Of a stretch of DNA of 64,000 bases, positions 49,166 to 58,900 are shown one piece after another. Origin of the DNA: Trichobilharzia regenti (Eukaryota; Platyhelminthes; Trematoda; Strigeidida; Schistosomatidae). Location of the stretch: positions 117,381,842 to 117,445,841 of the forward strand of contig OX235270.1 in the NCBI GenBank assembly GCA_944472135.2. Direction: 5' to 3'. Position 1 is the first letter of the stretch. The number at the start of each line of letters is the position of its first letter. The notes under the pieces were generated by a model that was not told where the DNA came from, searched no databases, and was given only the letters and a program-made list of their open reading frames with translations. Both the position numbers and the translations under genes were made by a program.

Positions 49166-49677
49166 TGTTGTAACTGTTCTGAATTAAGGTAAAACCCCGT
49201 CGCCAATTTGTTATATCTGTAGGGAATTGAATGAGGACGTTTTCACCTTATTCTGTCTGCGCCTGAACTAATCTGTCTATCTGCTCGTCGTACCTTCCGA
49301 CTTAGTAAAGCACGCAAATATCAAAAGACAAAGGCTGGACTGTGACTGTGTATTGAAGTGCAACAACGATAAAGAAAGCCATGGTATTTATACATTTTAC
49401 AACAATATGGACAGCTAACAGCATTTGAAATAATTGACCTTAATAGCCAATAACAAAGTGTGTGAGAAATCATAATATGCCATATGTGCGACATTGACAG
49501 TCAGTAACAAAATGTGTGGGAATGATATACCATATATACAAAATTAGCAGTCACTACCAAAATGCGTGAGAATGATAATATACAAAACTAGCAGTCACTA
49601 CCAAAATGCGTGAGAATGATAACATACCATAAATGCAAGTTTAAACAGTCAATACCAAAATATGTGGGATCCTATCA
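49166..49677 (-). repeat. 3' LTR (512 bp) with internal 44-bp duplication
   Basis: The downstream LTR is the same as the 5' LTR apart from a tandem duplication of a 44-bp unit containing AGCAGTCACTACCAAAATGC at about 49545-49622. That exactly explains the length difference (512 against 468 bp). Confidence 0.88.
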
Positions 49678-49688
49678 CCTCCCCCCGT
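49678..49688 (-). other. Polypurine tract of the LTR element
   Basis: Read on the minus strand, ACGGGGGGAGG directly abuts the TG that starts the 3' LTR. That is the position where plus-strand DNA synthesis is primed in LTR retrotransposons. Confidence 0.75.
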
Positions 49689-49715
49689 AAAGAGTGTAGG
49701 ACTTGCTTTTTGGAT

Positions 49716-51431
49716 CTATTTGAAAAGGTTTCGGAGCTCTTCTTTGTCGAGTTGACCTTTGCGTGGTACTGGATAGAGCGTGATCTGTGTGTCTGACACA
49801 TAACTGTCCTTTTTCATTCGTACGATAATGCAGCAAGAATTTATCCAAAATTTTTCTGTTGTTCCCTCCCCCTTCGCTTTTGCATAAGCACGCTTAAAGG
49901 TGTCGACGAAACGTTCAGTCTGTCCATTCGATTGGGGATGATACGGGGGGCTACGAATATGCTGGATGCCAAACAGTTTGCAGCAACCAAGTTTGTCCTG
50001 GAAGACAGAAGCGTGCTTTTGACGACGGCGTTGCAAGAGAGATTGATCAGATACATCTCCGGGAACAACGTTGTGTGGTGAAGACGAAACATTAGAGCAT
50101 ACTGAATTTAATGGTACATTAAAGATATGGAGCTTGTCTAACCAGTCAAGACCAAGCAAATCCAAATCATGGTAGTTTGTAACGTAACATACACCATTGA
50201 AGTGATGCTCACCAAACTGAACCTGGCAATTGATCTCACCCACGAGTTTCAGTTTATCTCCAGAGACATTCTTGGCGAAATGCTCGGTCGGCAGAATCTG
50301 TGGGCAACCAAGTTTGCGCCACGTAGTTCGGGAAATTACGGTGATATCTGATGCCGTATCCAACTGAAGACGAATACGTTTGCCATTAATATCTAGTGTT
50401 ATGTACTTACGTTTGCTGGCGACATCGACTTTGGAAGTTGTATAAATAGTCTGTACTCGAGGAGATTGTTTCGGCTCGAAACGACTACTTCTGTTCCTCA
50501 CCGAAGGATTTTTCTGCGGTGGACAGTAACCCTCCTTATGTCCAAAACGGTGACAATTACGGCATTTATGCTTCTTGAAAGGACAGAACTTGACAAAATG
50601 CCACGAACCACAGTGCCAGCACACTGAAGGAGGTTTAGCTGAATTCTGAGACTGACGTGCTGTGTGCTTAACGGTGATCGGAGGACTTTTCACTGTGTTA
50701 ATCGAACCAAATTCAGACGACTGTCGTTTGCACTCCACCATAGCAGTATCGTGCTTCAAGTTGATTAAACGTAGGCATTCTGCTGTCACCATTTGTAAGG
50801 TCATTTTCGGGTCTTGTTCCACAAGTGACAGAAGTCGAGTTCGTATGTCAGTATCTTCTGGGTTCTTCAACCCACAAATAAAAATCAAACACTTGAACTG
50901 ATCTGATGTCATTTCGTGTGGTTTGAACCTTTCACATTCCTTGTTCACTTTGCCAGCGTAAGTCACATAATCATCGGAAGGCATTTTTGTCAACTGAAAA
51001 CATTGATACCGAATATTAAACATGGATGACTGTTCACCAAAGATTTGTGATAAAACGGTGACTGTCTCATCGAATGATAACTCACGTGGGTTCTTGGGCA
51101 GAATGAAGTTAACATATCTGTTGTGCTCAACAGTACCAAGTTTTCTTAGTAACAATCGGACTTTGGCAGCATCATCAAACATGTAGCATTCAATACGGAA
51201 GACGTCTTCGTAACGATTGAACCATGCATCAAATACGAGACCAGATATTGGGTCGTAGTTGAACTCACTGATGGAATTTGAGATGCTTTCATATTTGTCA
51301 GAATGAGATGTTGATGGAACTTGAATGGACAGCTTCTGAGTGAGAGCTTCGATTAATTTTAGTTGAGCTGCTTCATTCTGAACTTGCTGCTGCTGCAAGA
51401 TAGATTTGAGATCGTCCAGAGAGATAGACAT
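49716..51431 (-). CDS. Gag-protease-integrase-remnant fusion ORF of Gypsy-type element
   Basis: This is a 571-codon ORF. The first ~240 residues are a Gag capsid-like region. Two zinc knuckles follow at about residues 270-310: CWHCGSWHFVKFC (a variant) and CRNCHRFGHKEGYC (canonical CX2CX4HX4C). An aspartic protease stretch comes next, with active-site LDTASDITVIS where DTG is commoner. After a short lead-in to reverse transcriptase (VFQDKLGCC) the frame jumps to the end of the integrase core, IRSPPYHPQSNGQTERFVD. RT, RNase H and the rest of integrase are absent, so a clean in-frame deletion joined the parts near 49980. The last ~45 residues look out of frame against the expected Pol tail, through an indel in an A/T run near 49850. 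The product could bind RNA and form particles but could not reverse-transcribe. Confidence 0.88.
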   Translation of the reverse strand: MSISLDDLKSILQQQQVQNEAAQLKLIEALTQKLSIQVPSTSHSDKYESISNSISEFNYDPISGLVFDAWFNRYEDVFRIECYMFDDAAKVRLLLRKLGTVEHNRYVNFILPKNPRELSFDETVTVLSQIFGEQSSMFNIRYQCFQLTKMPSDDYVTYAGKVNKECERFKPHEMTSDQFKCLIFICGLKNPEDTDIRTRLLSLVEQDPKMTLQMVTAECLRLINLKHDTAMVECKRQSSEFGSINTVKSPPITVKHTARQSQNSAKPPSVCWHCGSWHFVKFCPFKKHKCRNCHRFGHKEGYCPPQKNPSVRNRSSRFEPKQSPRVQTIYTTSKVDVASKRKYITLDINGKRIRLQLDTASDITVISRTTWRKLGCPQILPTEHFAKNVSGDKLKLVGEINCQVQFGEHHFNGVCYVTNYHDLDLLGLDWLDKLHIFNVPLNSVCSNVSSSPHNVVPGDVSDQSLLQRRRQKHASVFQDKLGCCKLFGIQHIRSPPYHPQSNGQTERFVDTFKRAYAKAKGEGTTEKFWINSCCIIVRMKKDSYVSDTQITLYPVPRKGQLDKEELRNLFK

Positions 51432-51509
51432 TGTAATTGGGTTGTAATTAACACAGTCAAAAATGTTATATAGTTGCGCTGAACAGAATAAAAACTGTCG
51501 TCGTTTGCT

Positions 51510-51977
51510 TGCTATAACTGCAATGAATTAAAGTAAAACCCCGTCGCCAATTTGTTATAACTGTAGGGAATTGAATGAAGACGTTTTCACCTTATTCTGT
51601 CTGCGCCTGAACTAATCTGTCTATCTGCTCGTCGTACCTTCCGACTTAGTAAAGCACGCAAATATCAAAAGACAAAGGCTGGACTGTGACTGTGTATTGA
51701 AGTGCAACAACGATAAAGAAAGCCATGGTATTTATACATTTTACAACAATATGGACAGCTAACAGCATTTGAAATAATTGACCTTAATAGCCAATAACAA
51801 AGTGTGTGAGAAATCATAATATGCCATATGTGCGACATTGACAGTCAGTAACAAAATGTGTGGGAATGATATACCATATATACAAAATTAGCAGTCACTA
51901 CCAAAATGCGTGAGAATGATAACATACCATAAATGCAAGTTTAAACAGTCAATACCGAAATATGTGGGATCCTATCA
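51510..51977 (-). repeat. 5' LTR (468 bp)
   Basis: The upstream LTR, read on the minus strand, starts TGATAGGATCCC and ends TATAGCA. It differs from the other LTR by roughly nine substitutions, mostly near the 3' edge, and lacks the 44-bp tandem copy found there. The low divergence implies a fairly recent insertion. Confidence 0.88.
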
Positions 51978-51982
51978 CAGAC

Positions 51983-52906
51983 CTTTTGCAATGATGGAGT
52001 CAGCATATCTGCTGTCGTCTCTGGGTCCGCTTTCAGTACTTCAGGGGGTATTCCATCTGGTTCAGCTGCTTTTCCAGCTTTCAGAAGCTTGATTGCATTC
52101 AAGACTTCACCTCTCGTTGGAGGACTGGTGTCAACTTGCAGTTGTGTGCGCGCTGTTGTTGGTATTTCTGGACGGGTTGCAGGTGGTGGTCGGTTCAGGA
52201 GTCCTTTGAAGTGATCCGCCCATTGTTTAATCTGTTTTTCTTCCTTGGTAATTGGGTTCCCTTGGTTGTCTTTTATAGGTTTCGCTTGTGTTGACCTCTT
52301 CCCTGATAGAGACTTGGTTATCTGATATAATGTCCTCAGGTCCCTTTTGCCTGATGCCTTCTCAGCTTCAGTGGCCAGGTTGTCGTATGATCATTTTTTG
52401 TCCTTCCTAGCACTCTTCTTCACTTCTTTGTCCAGTGCTGTGTTAGTTGAGCTCATCGTCTCTCTCTCCTGTCCGTCCTTGCATTGAATCATTTTCTCTT
52501 TCAGCATTCTCCTCTCTTCTGTTGATTTCCAAGTGTCCGCTGAGAGTCATTCCTTGTCTTATCTCTTCTTTCGTCCTATAACCGTTGAACACGTTTCGTT
52601 GAGAATCGCCTTCAGAGACTTCCAATGTTCTTCCACGCATGATTCTTCAGTGATGTCGCGTAGTGTTTCCTGCTTTGCTCTGACAGTTGCAGTGAAAGTG
52701 CCCTTTGTGGTTGTGTCCTTCAGTTTCTGAGTGTTGAACTTGCATTGTGGCCTATCCCCAGCTATCCTCGAGACTTTTAGTTTCACCTTGAAAGTCCCTT
52801 CTACTACATAGTGGTCTGAACCCACATCTGCTCCTCTCCTCGATCTTGTGTCCAGTAGACTCTGTCTCCACTTTCTTGAGATTGAAATGAAGTCTATCTG
52901 GCTTGC
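51983..52906 (-). mobile_element. RTE-clade LINE, 5' part (interrupted by LTR element)
   Basis: This is the continuation of the same RTE copy. A minus-strand frame ending near 52825 begins GSDHYVV, the conserved SDH end of the apurinic-like endonuclease domain. Closer to the LTR element is reverse-transcriptase text including AGKAAEPDGIPPEVLKAD. The copy is truncated at its 5' end within the endonuclease domain at about 52906, where a SINE fragment begins. Confidence 0.85.
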
Positions 52907-53026
52907 CTAGATTACCAGCCCGCTAGTTTTCTAGCCGGTCTCAAGCCCGGATAAAGAGGAAGGGTTGGGGCGTGGTGCTATCAACTCCACCCCCAAAACT
53001 TAACCAAATCGCTACAGAGACTTCAA
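52907..53026 (+). mobile_element. Type B SINE fragment abutting the RTE LINE
   Basis: AGAGGAAGGGTTGGGGCGTG, then CTATCAACTCC and CGCTACAGAGACTTCAA match the type B body. It is missing both the head and the extreme 3' end. Its left edge meets the 5' truncation point of the RTE copy. Confidence 0.6.
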
Positions 53027-53245
53027 TTCACGAATATATTAAAAATTCTAAACTGCCTCAATATACGTAGACTAAAACACTTACAATGGTATTCTATCCA
53101 GTAAAGATTCTTTCACTATCACTCGTACATATAATTTCCTTAATTTGGCAGAAATTTAGCTGAACTCATATAGATTTGAAGCAGTCGCTTAAAAAAGAGT
53201 CGTTTTTTGAACTTTTGGTGATTTTGTATATTTGAATTTTTTTTT

Positions 53246-53400
53246 TCAAGAATAGGTTTGTAAGGATTAAATTTGTTTTTACGAGTTTAACCGCGGGCTG
53301 ATAGCAGTTAGTGAACTAGGATGAAACAGCTCTTCAGTACTGCCTGGTTTTCAGTGGTTCACTAAGTGATATTACCCCGCGGTTAAACTCGTATTTGAAG
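53246..53400. mobile_element. Short fold-back element of the same family
   Basis: ACGAGTTTAACCGCGGGCTG near the left and its inverted partner CCCCGCGGTTAAACTCGT near the right form arms of about 40 bp around a short loop. The loop holds the family motif CAGTACTGCCTGGTTTTCAG. Confidence 0.65.
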
Positions 53401-54257
53401 TCATTGTTATCACAAATTAACACTGATTTCGAGACGAGTGAGATACATGGAGCTCTGAAAAACACTTTCAGCCTAGTTCAGGACTTCTCAGCAGTGCCTG
53501 TTAGAAGTGTGAACTCCTTCATCTGCCAATTTGTGACAGCTTAACCTCTGTTTACTATCACTCTGTACAATATGTCACCTGATAAGCCCTATGACTTCAA
53601 AACTTGTCACTATTGCTCTTTGAAATCCATCTAGAAACGGTTACTGTGATAAGCATTCAGTTTATATCAACTTGCTGCGTTTGTATAGTTTCGACTGATG
53701 TAGGAACAAATATTCGTTAGTCACATAAGATAAGTGCGATGACTTACTGTCAGAAAAGTAGCTAGTGGCAACTATGTGTAGAGTCAAATAACCTGTGAGC
53801 TGAATAGTCAGAAGTGAGCAGAATCCTACAGGGATTCTGGTCAAAAACGGTTAGAATTAGACCTCTGTATTCCGAAAAAATCAATAATCAACCACATTAG
53901 CAAGCAACTTAGGATACATGTAATTGGCTACTATCAACATACCTGTGATGAATATTCATATGCATCGATATGATGTTAAAACTAATCATTACATGTGTGT
54001 AAATATTCATTACAAATGAGTTTTTAATAATTGGATTGATTTTTCTATCCTGCTTTCTACATCGTATCCAAGTTATATTATACGTATTTCCTCCTTACAT
54101 ATAATATGAGAGATAGTTACACTAACTGTATATGAATCAACTCGTTTCCACCTATTCAACTTTAATTATTCTATTTCAATTTTACTTTTTAGACTTAATT
54201 ACAGTTTATCATTGGAATATGGACCATTTTCAATTCTAAATTACATACATCCTTATT

Positions 54258-54335
54258 TGGTTGATGATGGCAAGCAGTAGAATCTGAGATGCACATTTCA
54301 TCCTATTTGGGACTCGTTGGCTGGATGTACGCGCA
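54258..54335 (-). ncRNA. Degenerate SM-alpha-type SINE hammerhead
   Basis: The minus strand reads TACATCCAGCCAACGAGTCC, then CAAATAGGATGAAATG, then a TAGATTCTACTGC-like segment. Helix II and GAAA are preserved, but CTGATGA has changed to CCAACGA. It faces a second copy 240 bp away. Confidence 0.65.
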
Positions 54336-54577
54336 TTTTAAGGGAGACATGAACTCAGTATTTATCATTTCAAATACCAAAGCGTTATCTACTAGGCTGC
54401 TGGATCATGAGATCAATGTGTATCAGTTGTTATTCGTCGAAATTTTTGCTTTTGAATTTCGCATCGATTGATTTTATTGGTTTCAAATGCTCCATTTATG
54501 TTGACATGTTAACTCGTATTACAACGAATTCAATGATGTCCCACTGGGAATCCCCCATCACTCCCTAGCGTTTTCGC

Positions 54578-54645
54578 TACATTCAGATGACGAGTCCCAA
54601 ATAGGAAGAAAGGTGTATTCTGGATTCCAGTGCTAGCTACTGCAT
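54578..54645 (+). ncRNA. Degenerate SM-alpha-type SINE hammerhead
   Basis: ACATTCAGATGACGAGTCCC, AAATAGGAAGAAAGG and TTCTGGATTCCAGTGCTAGC lie in the order of the Schistosoma SINE hammerhead. The core and the cleavage triplet are altered. Confidence 0.65.
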
Positions 54646-55471
54646 TAACCAAGTAACATAATTTTAACCTTACAGCATCCTTCAAGCATCCGTATTATGA
54701 GCCGATATACGAACAGAGACTGGACGTGTCGGTTCAATAAAATCAATCAACAAGAAATTCACAATTAATTTCATCTGTTTCAGAACACAAATATACGAAA
54801 GATAGACATCCATCCTTATGCATTCTAACACTAATAATGATAACAATAGCTGTGATACAATTGGGAAGAATACAAGAGCTATGCTTCTACTCTGTTCAAA
54901 TAATTTTATCGATCCGATAAACAGTTATACTGTCGTATGCAAATACATATGCTAATTATTCAGGAAGACCTCATAGTTAATCAGATCAATAAGAAAACAA
55001 AAATCCAATGACAAATGATAAAAATATCTAAAGTTTCTTCCTCTTTTGCCTACGATCAATTTCATTTTATGAACCAATGTTATGTGCATTTAGTTTCTCA
55101 ATATCATCAACTTACTAATCTACCCCCAAAAAAAGTAACGCTGATTCTCTCATTCTCTTTGTTCGTTCATCTAATGCGTGTGTGCGTATGTTTGTAGTGT
55201 CCTACTATTCAACCATGCTTGTTCATGCCTTTCTCTGTCTCCCTCTTTCACTTATTTATCGCCAATTCAGCCAATATCTTAGCGTCTTTCCATCTCTCTC
55301 CACACATACATATATATGTTGTCTGAAATAGTTATCCTCCCTCTCTCTCTCTCTTGATTGATACACGTTTTTCTTCAGCTGATTTGCCTCCCCCTTGTTT
55401 ATAATTAATTATATGCGTAAATTTATTGACCATTGAAATGAACCGTTAACAACTGTTCTACTTTTAATAGA

Positions 55472-55493
55472 CCAATCAGGTTCGAGTATAAAA
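55472..55493 (+). promoter_or_regulatory. CCAAT box followed by TATAAAA
   Basis: A CCAAT (55472-55476) lies ten bases before TATAAAA (55487-55493), about 460 bp upstream of the POU-III ATG on the same strand. The pair is a plausible core promoter and would give a 5' leader of roughly 430 bases. The region is AT-rich, so a chance TATA is possible. Confidence 0.3.
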
Positions 55494-55739
55494 TAAATTT
55501 CTCTGTCCCTCACTAAAATCACCCGCTAAATTAATGCCTTTATGCTCTGTGTACACGCAAACACTTTCTACCTGTCTACCTGCCAGCCTACCTATAACAA
55601 ACCAGTTTGTTTTCTATGCTTTCTTCTCCTTTTAGAATTAACCTGATACTATATTCCTTCGAATCAAGTATGATATCGGTCTAACGGCTAGCTAGCTAGT
55701 ATTTAAGAATTCTCATTGTATTCAGGATAGATATTCTCT

Positions 55740-55954
55740 GTAGGACTTTCTTGCTTGCTGTGAACACAAATTTGTTTTAAAAAAAAGCTTGAGAGTATTG
55801 TATAATTTATTCATATTTACTCAACAGTCTTTATATTAAACATTCTAAGCTATCCAGTCATAGAGTTGCAGACATAACTACATGTACAAACACGTGCACC
55901 TACACACACTCACACACACACCTACACGCATACACACGAATATTTCATTAATGA
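55740..55954 (+). other. Probable 5' leader of POU-III with CA-rich tract
   Basis: A non-coding stretch just before the start codon ends in an imperfect (CA)n tract at about 55860-55940. No other ORF or repeat family is visible in it. Confidence 0.35.
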
Positions 55955-55989
55955 ATGAATCAAGAGGTGATGGAATCATATCGGACTAA
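55951..55989 (+). other. Short uORF overlapping the POU-III start codon
   Basis: An ATG four bases before the POU-III ATG opens a 12-codon reading frame. It runs over the main start in another frame and stops at TAA (55987-55989). If the mRNA includes this stretch, a scanning ribosome meets this ATG first, so it could lower translation of the main ORF. Whether the mature 5' end includes it is unknown. Confidence 0.5.
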
Positions 55990-58900
55990 TTTAAATATTA
56001 CGCATACAGAATCATCATCATCATTATTATTGTTATCGCAGACATCATCTCTTCTATCGCCACCTCAGTCATCATCTTCATCATCCTTATTATCATTATC
56101 ATCACCATCATTAAATCGATTAATTGAACAATTCACTAATGAGGATAATAATTTAATTCCGCAGACACCTTCACACTACTTCGACAGAACAATATCAACT
56201 ACAACAAGGGAAATAAAAACAAATGTGATAAAAAGAAATATTTTCTCAAATATGATCAATAATAATAATAATAGTAATGATATTATTAATAAAGAAGACT
56301 GTACTCGTGATATGAATCCTTTATCATTATTAGAAAGTGCATGTTCATTGGCTTGTAACTATTCTCCTTTATGCGCGCTAACAAACTCTTTGAACAATTT
56401 TAAAGCTGACAGTGCTATTCCAACACTAACAACAAGTAATCCCTCTACCACTACTAGTAATACTGGTGATAATGATACAACTAATAGTAGTAATGACTAC
56501 ATTCTTCATGGTCAGTATCAAAGTAAAAATCTACAGTCAATGAATAAATCTACTAAACGTGGGACAGGTACACGAAATCGTCTGCGACATTCAATAAAAG
56601 ATCAAGTCACAGTTACACAGAGGAATGAAAAACTCAACATTTTGCCTTATCATAATAACAGTATCAACAACAGTAATGAGAATATTCACCAATGGTCAAG
56701 TGATCTTAACAATGATGCTGACAGTATATTCCACCCGAATCGATTATTATTACCTATATCACGTAATAGCTCAGAGATCATTACAAGCTTACAACAGAAT
56801 ATTTTTAGTCACGACTTCTTAATGAATCATGGTGTCGACATAAATTCTCTTGCTTCCTGCTCCTCTTCTTCTTCTTCAACTTTTAAGAAGAATATGGACA
56901 ACTGTACTAATTCTGATATTGTCAATCAGAATCCCCAATGGTCATCGAATGAATCCTCTTTTCGCAAAGATTTCACGTCAAAACCTTTCAATGAACAACA
57001 TCAGTTGCTGAATTTCTCAGGATTTCCTTCATGTTCCACATCGTCTAGATCCAATCCACATGACAGTGGAATTATTCCCTTATATGTAGATTTACAAAAT
57101 AATGAAAGTGGTGTTCGCAGTCATCCTGTAGAAAAACAAATAGACGAATTAACAAACATTCATAATAATAATAATAATAGCGGTGCTAATAATAATACTA
57201 ACAATCCTACTGAATATTTTAGTCAAGACAATGAAAGTTACTTCGATACAAGCAAAAGTATATTACCAACAGCGGATTGTAATCAAGACTTATTATCCTT
57301 TCAATCTTCGACAACAAGTCTTCATAACAATATGCATCCCTCGATCGACTTATTCTCCTGCAATACTGTTGATGAAGCTTGTGTAAATAGGTCAAAACAA
57401 CAGTCAATTGTAAATTTACAAGAAGTGAATGAAATAAATGATTTTACAGATGTTAATAATAACAATAATAATAATAGTAATAACCAACAGAGTATTTATT
57501 ATGACCGAATTAATAATACAGACAAAGAAGTAGAACAGTGGAAGAATATTTTATACCGTCCAACAAAATCGCCTTATCACACTAGTCATGATTTGATGAA
57601 ATGTACACCAGATACTAATAGAATTCAAACATTTGTGCAGTCTGGTGAGAACTTATCAAATTACTCAAACTTTACTGATAAGACAGGATTTATGAGTAAA
57701 TTATGCAATAATACTACAGATAGTGATCCTACAAGAATAATATCAGATCAATTTCATCCAGATTGTAATAATTCCTTTCCATTGAAGTCCACGAAATTAC
57801 CAATAGAATTATCACAAAATTCCTCTACACTGATGAACTCCTCACCGCTAGTAACATCAATAAATCAGAATGAATATTTAACCAGTGGGGTGGCATTGTC
57901 AGATAATATTTCCAATTGTTTATCTCCATTAAGATCAAACGATTGGCGAAGTTGTAAAGTAAGCAAACAGTTGAATGCTGAAAATTCACCAATGTCATTG
58001 CCACTTGGTTCAACAGAATCCCTGAAAACATTTGATATTTCTATGAATCTAGTTAAAGAGAATTCACAATATTTAAGCAATTCCTCTCAGAGACTATTAA
58101 GTGAAGATAGTGGTTTCAATGGAACGGATTATACTGAATCCACTCAAGGTTATCCTTCATACTTGTCGTCGCATATTAATCCAATCCAGGAGTCATTCTG
58201 TAATCAACCGTGCCAGTATTCCCAGAATCAAGAAACATGTCACTATAACCAACAGGCTAATTTACTCAATTTAACTAATTCATCCTCTGAGCTGAGCAAT
58301 GAATCAGCTTTCCAAAAATATGAATGGAAATCTCCAAATATGATGATTATGAATCATGTAAGTGAACTAATGAATATATATAATAGTAGTAATAATTATA
58401 CTTCTAGTAATACTCCAACCACTAATATCACTACTACTGCCACTATTACTACTGGGACTAATTCTGTAATTAACACTACTACTACTACCACTTCTGTTAG
58501 TAGTATCAATAGTGGTGGTGGTTGTGACCCAGTGACAAATAGCTTAGAGATGGGTACCAACAGTAACCTGCATATAAATAATAAAAATCTATCCGAAAAA
58601 TTAAATTCCCATATGAACAATGATCAACAATTCAATACTTTATTACATAACAATAGTAATAATCCAAATTTAACAGAATCCCAATCCTACTTATTCCCCT
58701 CATTAATATGTAATCAGAATACAACGACAAATCTAATTGATAGTATTAATTCTCAATCAACGTTGAATGAACACATATCATTAGATCCGTTACAATCGTT
58801 GTCTACAATGCCAACAACATCATCAAGTCTATTCAATGGAATGTTACACAGTTTAGTCCTACAGCCACCGACATCAATGCAACAGTTGATCACCTCTTCA

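Larger units (their letters stand above)
49166..51977 (-). mobile_element. Non-autonomous Ty3/Gypsy-type LTR retrotransposon, 2.8 kb
   Basis: The element is complete at its ends, with two near-identical LTRs starting TG and ending CA. It is flanked by the 5-bp target duplication CAGAC (49161-49165 and 51978-51982). The internal part holds one 571-codon ORF and a purine tract before the 3' LTR. It lacks reverse transcriptase, RNase H and most of integrase, so it would need enzymes from a full-length relative. It sits inside an RTE LINE of the same orientation and is therefore the younger insertion. No clear tRNA primer-binding site was recognised next to the 5' LTR. The Gag and integrase signatures point to Ty3/Gypsy; the family name is not settled. 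Confidence 0.9.

Noticed and set aside
49841..50092. An 83-codon minus-strand ORF within the LTR element
   Set aside because: It is an alternative frame of the Gag-protease fusion and has no domain signal.
49678..51509. An intact, infectious-type retroelement
   Set aside because: No reverse transcriptase, RNase H, complete integrase or envelope frame is present; the internal region is only 1.8 kb.
51525..51555. A TGGCGACGGGG stretch (minus strand) as the tRNA primer-binding site
   Set aside because: It occurs in both LTRs (also at about 49180-49210), so it lies inside the LTR and not just after it.
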